A stretch of DNA of 64,000 nucleotides from Simkaniaceae bacterium (GTDB lineage Bacteria; Chlamydiota; Chlamydiia; Chlamydiales; Simkaniaceae), in assembly GCA_018399075.1 (NCBI GenBank), contig CP073763.1, positions 310,001 to 374,000 of the forward strand, written 5' to 3'. The notes under the pieces were generated by a model that saw nothing but the letters and a program-made list of their open reading frames with translations, made no database searches and had not been told where the DNA came from. The translations under genes were made by a program, and so were the position numbers. Below are positions 58,244 to 64,000 of the stretch, one piece after another. Positions within the stretch are counted from its first letter, which is position 1. Every line of letters begins with the position of its first letter.

Positions 58244-59551
58244 ATGAGATTAGAAATAAAAAAAGGTTTAGATATTCCTCTTCAAGGTCACCCAAAGGGG
58301 CGTGTTGAGACTCTCCCGCTTTCAAATACTGTTGCTTTAGATCTTAGCCCTTTTGAAACGACCTCTTTCACCCTTTTAAAAAAAGAAGGGGATAAAGTGA
58401 AGGTTGGGGAGCCTATTGCTGTAGATAAAAAATGTTCTGGGCGTGTTTTTGTTTCTCCGGGATCAGGGGAAATCATAGGAATTTCGCGTGGTTTAAAGAG
58501 GCGCCTTCTTTCAATTGTTATTGAAGTAGATCACAAACAAACATCCTTTAAAAAGGGACAAGGAACGCTTGAGAATTTGATGAGCGGGGGGCTTTATCCT
58601 CATATTCAAATGCGTCCCTGTTTAAGAATAGCTCATCCCAATCATAGGCCTGAAGCCATCTTTATAAAGGCAATTGAATCAGCTCCTTTTGCCCCGTCCC
58701 CGGAGCTAGAAGTCGAAGGGAATGAAGAGGTGTTTGCTGTAGGACTTAAGGCCTTATCTAAGCTTTGCCCTGTCCATTTAATTTATCGAGAAGGGAGTGA
58801 ATGTTCTTCGTTTACCCAAGCATCCCATGCTCAATCCCACTCTGCATGCGGACCTCACCCTATTGGGAACCCTTCAGTTCATATTCAAGCGATCCACCCC
58901 ATAAAGAAAAATTCTCAAGTCGTATGGACCCTTTCGGTATCAGATCTGATTGCTATAGGAACGTGGATATCAGACGGAATCTATTATGCCGAAAAGGTTA
59001 TTAGTGTTGCCGGAGAAGGAATGCCTGAAGAAAAAAGGGGTTTTTATCGCGTCAATCGGGGAGTCTCTATTCAAGCAATTATTGGGAAAATAGAAGAAAA
59101 CGCCCGAGTGATTTCAGGAGATCCATTAACCGGGGAAGTATCAAGTGGATATTTAGGGTTTTATCACAATGTGATTTGTGCTCTTCCTGAGATTGAAAAA
59201 AAACGTGAGTTTCTTCACTTCTTAAAGCTTAGGCGAAAAGGCTATACTGCATCAAATGCCTACTTTTTTAAGGGAAAATCTCCTGGATTTACAACCCTGC
59301 AGCACGGCGAAGAGCGCCCTTTTGTCGAGGGAACGATCTATGATAAAGTAATGCCACTAAGCGTTGAAACGATGCCCCTTGTCAAGACACTTCTGACTGA
59401 GCAGTATGATAAAGGAGAAGCATTGGGGCTATTAGAAGTCGCCCCTGAAGACTTTGCTCTTCCTGCCTTTGTTTGCCCCTCAAAAATTGAGATGCCCGAT
59501 ATTGTTAAACAAGGCCTGCAAGGATATGCCGCGCAACATTTCGACGACTAA
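58244..59551 (+). CDS. nqrA: Na+-translocating NADH:quinone reductase subunit A
   Basis: 435 residues, close to the usual 445-470. K-K-G-L-D-I-P-L-Q-G near the N-terminus, K-V-K-V-G-E-P-I and S-P-G-S-G-E-I-I-G-I-S-R-G-L-K-R follow the biotin-like fold, and F-A-P-S-P-E and G-D-P-L-T-G-E are recognised. NqrA carries the quinone site in the complex that exports sodium. In chlamydiae nqrA stands apart from nqrBCDE, as here. The small minus-strand ORF at 59505-59702 overlaps the 3' end. Confidence 0.94.
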   Translation: MRLEIKKGLDIPLQGHPKGRVETLPLSNTVALDLSPFETTSFTLLKKEGDKVKVGEPIAVDKKCSGRVFVSPGSGEIIGISRGLKRRLLSIVIEVDHKQTSFKKGQGTLENLMSGGLYPHIQMRPCLRIAHPNHRPEAIFIKAIESAPFAPSPELEVEGNEEVFAVGLKALSKLCPVHLIYREGSECSSFTQASHAQSHSACGPHPIGNPSVHIQAIHPIKKNSQVVWTLSVSDLIAIGTWISDGIYYAEKVISVAGEGMPEEKRGFYRVNRGVSIQAIIGKIEENARVISGDPLTGEVSSGYLGFYHNVICALPEIEKKREFLHFLKLRRKGYTASNAYFFKGKSPGFTTLQHGEERPFVEGTIYDKVMPLSVETMPLVKTLLTEQYDKGEALGLLEVAPEDFALPAFVCPSKIEMPDIVKQGLQGYAAQHFDD

Positions 59552-59702
59552 CTTCTCGCATGAAAGCTTCGCTTTCTTTTACTTTAAAAGATAGAAAGGT
59601 AAGGATATTCAAGTATTCTCTGTCTTGAATATCTTCTCTAACTTTAATTCTGTTGCTCGCTAAGACGAGATCTCGAAGAAATGATGTGTAAAGGACGTCC
59701 AT
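59505..59702 (-). CDS. possible small protein of 65 residues
   Basis: A minus-strand frame with a GAGG site 5 bases before the ATG at 59702-59700. The product is charged and probably helical (R-D-L-V-L-A-S-N-R-I-K-V-R-E-D-I, K-V-K-E-S-E-A-F-M-R-E-V) with no membrane segment. Its last 15 codons overlap nqrA in antisense. Good ribosome site but no family support. Confidence 0.4.
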   Translation of the reverse strand: MDVLYTSFLRDLVLASNRIKVREDIQDREYLNILTFLSFKVKESEAFMREVSRRNVARHILAGLV

Positions 59703-59889
59703 ATCAACCTCAAATAATAACTATTTAGTTTATGAAAATTCATGTTGTTTAATAATTTCGATATAATACTAAAGATTGCTCTATAATTAAAGTAATAAAA
59801 TTTATTCTTTACACATCGAATTAAATCTTGATTTTATCTCCAATAATTGCGAATTTTATTAACTTTTGAAACAGCAATTATAATTTTAC

Positions 59890-62031
59890 TTGGTTATTAA
59901 GACTTTACTCTTAGCTTTATTGGTAGTTTTTTCCCTCTACGGAGAGGAAGATGTTTCCCAATTATTTAAGGATTTGACCTTAGTCAATGAGGTGAATAAA
60001 GAGATAGAGGATACCCTTCCCTTCCATTATAATTATTCCTTAATGGGAGGTTATTTTTTAATGCCTTCTGCACGAATGAATAAGGTAGGGACTGCTGCCG
60101 TCGGGTTTGCTTATGTCCCCCCCTATCGAAACTATGCAGCGACGATTCAGGCATTAGAACGGCTTGAATTTGGGATCAATTATACGACTTATTTAGGAGT
60201 GCCAGACCCAGCCATGGGATCAATGGGATTTGGCGATTTTACAGATAGAGGGGCGAACCTAAAAATAGCCCTTCTCCAGAAATCAGATGGGTTTCCCTAT
60301 TTCCCTGAAATTGCTGTGGGGCTCGAAGACTTTTATGGAACAAAGCGCTTTCATGCTTTTTATGTTGTTGGAACAAAGGAAGTGCTCGATTGGAATTTAG
60401 AAGCCACCTTGGGATGGGGGAAGGGAAGAATTAAAGGGTTCTTTGGAGGATTAGGATGGACTCCCTTTAGGAATTATAAGGTCCCTATTCTTAATCGCGT
60501 GACCCTACTAGGAGAATGGGATGCTACCGATTATGAAAATCATCATTTTGAACATCCAAAGGGAAGAAAGGTAAAAAATAGGGTTAATATCGGTCTTACA
60601 ACATCTGTATTTGATCTGCTTCAATTGAGTGTGAGTACCATTCGAGGTAAAAAAATCGCAGCATCAGCCTCTCTTAATTATAATATTGGGGATACAAAAG
60701 GGTTTTTTCCAAAAGTTGATGATCCACCCTATTATCGCTCTCCCATTGATATAGAACCAGTCGGATATTTAAGAAGTGAAAAAGAACTCTCTCATGAAAT
60801 GGCTTTTGCTTTTGCTGAGCAAGGATTAAATCTTTATCGACTTTACATCACAACAGATGAAAATAAAGGGCGCTCTTTATGGATGAAGATGATTAATAAT
60901 CGCTATCGCGAAGAGAGGGATGTAAAAAGGCGGATTGAAAGCATCCTTTCAGCAATGGCTCCATCGAATATTGATTCTATAGCAGTTGTTGTTGAAGCTG
61001 ACGGGATTCCCTCTTATGAGTACCGCTTTCGGACTGTAGATCTTGTAAGGTTTAGGAAGGGAAAAGTGGGTGACTATGAACTTGAAACCTTAAGTCCAAT
61101 GAGAGAACCTTCGAGACCTCCAAACTCGTTTGAAGGGACCCTTTTATATCACCGCTCGAAAGCCATTTGGACTTTTAATATTCGCCCACGCCTTTTGACT
61201 TATTTTGGAAGTGCAACAGGTAAATTTAAATATAGTGCTGGAATTGTTGCTGGCCCTGAAGGTTATCTTTTCGATCAGTTTTATTATAAGATTCAGGGTG
61301 CCTATAATGCTTTCTCGAGCTTATCTGATGTGGGAGATATGGATATGCTTAATCCTTCTCAAATTTTAAATGTTCGCTCTGACAGCATCAAATACTTTCA
61401 GACGAATACGATCTCTTTAGAAGAAGCCTATGTTCAGCGAGGGTTTTATTTAAAGAAAGGATGGTATGGGCGCTGTGCTGTCGGTTATTTTGAACCTGCA
61501 TATGCTGGAATTGCTGCTGAGTTTCTCTATTATCCCATAGGTTCTAATTGGGGAATTGGAGTAGAGGCAGCAGGTGTGCTGAAGAGAAAGTATCATGGTT
61601 TTGGATTTACAACAAAGATCAGAAAATTCAATGGATTTGATCCTAAGTTTGTTCACTTCATTGGTTACCAGTATTTTCTCGATTTTTACTATGAGATCAA
61701 ACCACTCCAGCTTGACTTCAAGGTAAGTTTAGGAAAATTTTTAGCCAGAGATGTTGGCGCTCGCTTTGAGTTAGGACGCTACTTTTCAAGTGGCTTTCGT
61801 TTTTCCGTTTGGTATAGTCTAACAAGCGCTCATGACACTGTTAACGGAAGCCGCTATCGAGATAAAGGGGTTTCGTTTATGATCCCCTTTGATTTCTTTT
61901 TGAAAAAGAGTAGTCGAACCTATATTCCTTATGCCCTATCTGTGTGGCTCCGTGACACAGGAGCACGGGCAGCCACAGGCAAAAGACTTTATAAGACACT
62001 GCATGATGAAAGAGATAATTCTCCTCCTTAG
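59890..62031 (+). CDS. YjbH-family outer-membrane protein
   Basis: 713 residues from a TTG start with no clear ribosome site. Signal peptide near residues 1-18 (L-L-L-A-L-L-V-V-F-S-L-Y-G). The rest is a large beta-rich protein with the YjbH order of motifs: M-P-S-A-R-M near 50, E-F-G-I-N-Y, P-E-I-A-V-G-L-E-D-F-Y-G-T, G-Y-F-E-P-A-Y-A-G-I near 530, and R-D-V-G-A-R-F-E-L, then F-M-I-P-F-D near the end and a last segment with R-D-T-G-A-R-A. YjbH proteins form outer-membrane barrels linked to exopolysaccharide export. Convergent with slyD-like, with an inverted repeat between. Confidence 0.85.
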   Translation: MVIKTLLLALLVVFSLYGEEDVSQLFKDLTLVNEVNKEIEDTLPFHYNYSLMGGYFLMPSARMNKVGTAAVGFAYVPPYRNYAATIQALERLEFGINYTTYLGVPDPAMGSMGFGDFTDRGANLKIALLQKSDGFPYFPEIAVGLEDFYGTKRFHAFYVVGTKEVLDWNLEATLGWGKGRIKGFFGGLGWTPFRNYKVPILNRVTLLGEWDATDYENHHFEHPKGRKVKNRVNIGLTTSVFDLLQLSVSTIRGKKIAASASLNYNIGDTKGFFPKVDDPPYYRSPIDIEPVGYLRSEKELSHEMAFAFAEQGLNLYRLYITTDENKGRSLWMKMINNRYREERDVKRRIESILSAMAPSNIDSIAVVVEADGIPSYEYRFRTVDLVRFRKGKVGDYELETLSPMREPSRPPNSFEGTLLYHRSKAIWTFNIRPRLLTYFGSATGKFKYSAGIVAGPEGYLFDQFYYKIQGAYNAFSSLSDVGDMDMLNPSQILNVRSDSIKYFQTNTISLEEAYVQRGFYLKKGWYGRCAVGYFEPAYAGIAAEFLYYPIGSNWGIGVEAAGVLKRKYHGFGFTTKIRKFNGFDPKFVHFIGYQYFLDFYYEIKPLQLDFKVSLGKFLARDVGARFELGRYFSSGFRFSVWYSLTSAHDTVNGSRYRDKGVSFMIPFDFFLKKSSRTYIPYALSVWLRDTGARAATGKRLYKTLHDERDNSPP

Positions 62032-62090
62032 ATAGAGTCGTCACAAGCTGATTACCACTTAAGAACCCCCTCATGACGGCACTATCTAGG
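62026..62090. other. imperfect inverted repeat between convergent genes
   Basis: CCTTAGATAGAGTCGTCA at 62026-62043 pairs, with two mismatches and one bulge, with TGACGGCACTATCTAGG at 62074-62090. The loop is 30 bases. It covers the yjbH-like stop and lies just past the FKBP stop. It may end transcription from both sides but lacks a T-tract. Confidence 0.45.
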
Positions 62091-62505
62091 AGATGTCAAG
62101 CACCTTTACATCGAACTTAAGGGTTTTCCCAGCAAGAGGATGGTTAAAATCAAGAACCACTTCTTCACCCTCAATGCTATCAACCCGAATGAGCATTTCT
62201 CCAAACTGCTCATCAGAGACAACAAGGAGGGCTCCTTCAAATCGTAGATCTTCTGGGATCAACTTAGAAGCAACTTTCTTAAAGGCATGGGGGTTAACAT
62301 CCCCATAAGCGCGTTGAGGGTCAAGAGTGACCTCTTTATTATCTCCAACTTCAAGGCCTCGAAGAGACTCTTCAAGTGCTGGCAAAATTTGATGTGATCC
62401 AAAAAGAAAGATGAGGGGATCCTTCCCCACGTTGCTATCAATCGGTGTATTATCATCTGAAAATACACTATACTCAATAGCCACTTGTTTCCCGTTTTCT
62501 ATCAT
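62086..62505 (-). CDS. SlyD-like FKBP-type peptidyl-prolyl isomerase
   Basis: 139 residues. I-E-N-G-K-Q-V-A-I-E-Y start, D-P-L-I-F-L-F-G-S-H-Q-I-L-P-A-L-E near 28-44, then E-V-T-L-D-P-Q-R-A-Y-G and D-F-N-H-P-L-A-G-K-T-L-x-F are FKBP/SlyD motifs, with an insert-in-flap domain between. No signal peptide and no histidine-rich tail. Catalyses prolyl isomerisation and acts as a chaperone in the cytosol. The last gene before hemB on the minus strand, separated by 68 bp. Confidence 0.88.
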   Translation of the reverse strand: MIENGKQVAIEYSVFSDDNTPIDSNVGKDPLIFLFGSHQILPALEESLRGLEVGDNKEVTLDPQRAYGDVNPHAFKKVASKLIPEDLRFEGALLVVSDEQFGEMLIRVDSIEGEEVVLDFNHPLAGKTLKFDVKVLDIS

Positions 62506-62573
62506 GGCTTCCCCTCCTGTAAAGCAAAGACTGATATCTTCAGCAGTCCCTTACTTAATGGTGACACAGATGA

Positions 62574-63569
62574 TTAATTTAGTAAACTGAGGACTTGGGG
62601 TGCAGCGTAGGTGAAAATAAAGTCAGCACCAGCGCGCTTAATAGAAATAAGCGATTCATAAAGAGCTGTTTCTGCATCAAGAAATCCTTTTTCGTGAGCC
62701 GCCATGATCATGGCATATTCTCCGCTAACATGATAAGCTCCAACAGGGAGGGAACTTTTTTCTTTGAGGGCTAAAATAACATCTAAATAAGGAAGGCCTG
62801 GTTTGACCATGAGCATATCTGCTCCTTCCTCTTCATCTAGAAGCGCTTCTCTTACGGCTTCATCCCGATTAGCAGGGTCCATTTGATAGGTTTTTTTATC
62901 TCCGAAAGAGAGAGACGTTTGGATAGCATTTCTAAAGGGCCCGTAAAAAGCAGAAGCATATTTTGCAGTATAAGAAAGGATAGAGGTTTGGTTATTTCCT
63001 TTATTATCAAGAGCTTCACGGATAACTTTGACTCTTCCGTCCATCATATCGCTTGGAGCAATAATATCGCATCCTGCTTCAGCATAACAGGTTGCTTGCT
63101 TGACTAGGGCGCCTAGAGTTTCATCATTATCGATTTCGCCCTTTTCGTTAACAATTCCATCATGTCCATGGGAAGTATAGGGATCAAGGGCAACATCATT
63201 GATTACACAAAGGGAAGGGAGTTCTTTTTTAATTTGACGAATCGCTTGAGGAATTAAGGAGAGGGGATTCCAAGCTTCGCTTCCATGAATATCCTTTAAA
63301 GAGGGGTTGATGACTGGGAAAAGGGCAATAGCAGGGATGCCTTGAGCATGAAGGAGTTCAGCCTCTTTTATGATTAAATCAACAGATAAACGGTCAATTC
63401 CTGGCATGGATTGAATGGGTTGTCGATTTTTTTCGCCATCAAGAACGAAAAATGGGACAATAAGGTCACTTGCTTGAAGGACAGTTTCTTGAATAAGCGA
63501 GCGCACAGCTGGTGATTTTCTATTCCGTCTTGGCCTCTTTAAAAGATGATATGGCGTTGTCGTTATCAT
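62574..63569 (-). CDS. hemB: delta-aminolevulinic acid dehydratase
   Basis: 331 residues. R-P-R-R-N-R-x-S at the start, P-F-F-V-L-D-G, D-V-A-L-D-P-Y-T-S-H-G-H-D-G near 125 (Asp where zinc-type enzymes have Cys, so a magnesium- or potassium-type site), A-P-S-D-M-M-D-G-R-V and V-K-P-G-L-P-Y with the Schiff-base lysine. It joins two ALA to porphobilinogen in tetrapyrrole synthesis. Overlaps the L-2-hydroxyglutarate oxidase gene by 4 bp (ATGA). Confidence 0.95.
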   Translation of the reverse strand: MITTTPYHLLKRPRRNRKSPAVRSLIQETVLQASDLIVPFFVLDGEKNRQPIQSMPGIDRLSVDLIIKEAELLHAQGIPAIALFPVINPSLKDIHGSEAWNPLSLIPQAIRQIKKELPSLCVINDVALDPYTSHGHDGIVNEKGEIDNDETLGALVKQATCYAEAGCDIIAPSDMMDGRVKVIREALDNKGNNQTSILSYTAKYASAFYGPFRNAIQTSLSFGDKKTYQMDPANRDEAVREALLDEEEGADMLMVKPGLPYLDVILALKEKSSLPVGAYHVSGEYAMIMAAHEKGFLDAETALYESLISIKRAGADFIFTYAAPQVLSLLN

Positions 63570-64000
63570 ATTTGAAAAGGTAAACGATCAACAATTGTTT
63601 GACCAATAGAAAGTGATGATGTTGCAGCTGGAGATGGAGCGTTTAAAACATGAAGAGAATGCTCATCTTGAAGGATAAGAAAATCATCAACAAGTTTCCC
63701 GTTTTTCATAATCGCTTGAGCTCTCACTCCGCTTCCTCCCTCTTCCAGATCATCGATTCCAATTTCAGGTACGAGGCGTTGCAGGCTTTTCACAAAGGCT
63801 TTTTTGCTAAAAGATCGATACATTTCATAGAAACCTGTTTTCCAATATTTCATACCGAGTTTCCAAAAACCAGAATAAGAAAGGACATCGGAAAAATCTT
63901 TAAAGACAAAATCTGATTTTTTATATCCTTCCCGTGCCGTTGCTAAAACAGCATTGGGTCCTGCTTCAACGCCCCCATTTATCATTCGAGTTAGGTGGAC
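63566..64000 (-). CDS. lhgO: L-2-hydroxyglutarate oxidase, C-terminal part (runs off the edge)
   Basis: The visible 144 residues are the C-terminus of an FAD-dependent oxidoreductase of the LhgO type: V-E-A-G-P-N-A-V-L-A, Y-S-G-F-W-K-L, R-S-F-S-K-K-A-F, Q-R-L-V-P-E-I, G-G-S-G-V-R-A-Q-A and N-A-P-S-P-A-A-T-S-S-L are well conserved. The frame continues past position 64000, so the start is outside the window. It oxidises L-2-hydroxyglutarate to 2-oxoglutarate, passing electrons to the membrane quinone pool. Confidence 0.88.
   Translation of the reverse strand, partial: VHLTRMINGGVEAGPNAVLATAREGYKKSDFVFKDFSDVLSYSGFWKLGMKYWKTGFYEMYRSFSKKAFVKSLQRLVPEIGIDDLEEGGSGVRAQAIMKNGKLVDDFLILQDEHSLHVLNAPSPAATSSLSIGQTIVDRLPFQI

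Overview
The window reads as a chromosomal segment of an environmental (Parachlamydiales-type, possibly Simkania-like) chlamydia. Evidence is a sigma-66 type RpoD, a chlamydia-style GreA with a very long N-terminal extension (724 aa), NqrA, a divalent-metal-type HemB, an OppA lipoprotein, and three MOMP-like porins of a family typical of non-Chlamydiaceae chlamydiae. Several neighbourhoods match gene order I recall from Chlamydia trachomatis: rpsT/rpoD (CT617/CT615), dus + PilM-like + MORN-type lipoprotein + 5-formyl-THF cyclo-ligase (CT644-CT649), greA/nqrA/hemB (CT636-CT633) and a RecD-like helicase (CT652). These parallels are from memory, not from a search.

Layout. 1-3.2 kb: a small immunity-like gene, a gene remnant and two tandem paralogues of unknown function that share a roughly 230-bp leader and N-terminus. 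3.2-9.2 kb: a secreted ASCH-domain protein, a GNAT fused to a dead transposase-like domain, a MazG-like dCTPase, an outer-membrane protein, a beta-helix protein with a phage-tail-like C-terminus and a DMT transporter. 8.9-10.7 kb: a secreted toxin-like protein with a downstream immunity-like gene. 10.7-16 kb: an SDR, an AHCY-like protein, a polytopic membrane protein, a Ser/Thr kinase and a beta-barrel protein. 16.1-20.2 kb: a secreted beta-helix protein, then an RNA-repair operon made of a LigT-archease fusion and RtcB. 20.2-27.1 kb: a Sec-exported Rhs/YD-repeat protein with a chlamydial hydrolase-like tip, followed by a tandemly duplicated tip/immunity unit whose junction fuses a TetR start to the toxin tip. 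27.1-37.2 kb: a tightly overlapping ten-gene unit (TetR, Rieske oxygenase, KAS III, ATP-grasp, SDR epimerase, MBL hydrolase, PaaK-like ligase, BioF2-like GNAT, then RecD-like and DacB) that looks like an uncharacterised biosynthetic operon. 37.2-64 kb: mostly conserved chlamydial housekeeping genes with three MOMP-like porins, a CoiA-like nuclease, a putative type II secretion/pilus platform pair, small secreted paralogues and a YjbH-family outer-membrane protein. The last gene, L-2-hydroxyglutarate oxidase, runs off the right edge.

The most notable items are the LigT-archease fusion beside RtcB, the GNAT-dead-transposase fusion, the Rhs tip/immunity tandem duplication with a resolvable 7-nt junction, and the KAS III/Rieske/ATP-grasp/ligase operon. 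No tRNA, rRNA, CRISPR array or intact insertion sequence was recognised. All family calls come from reading motifs; no database search was run.
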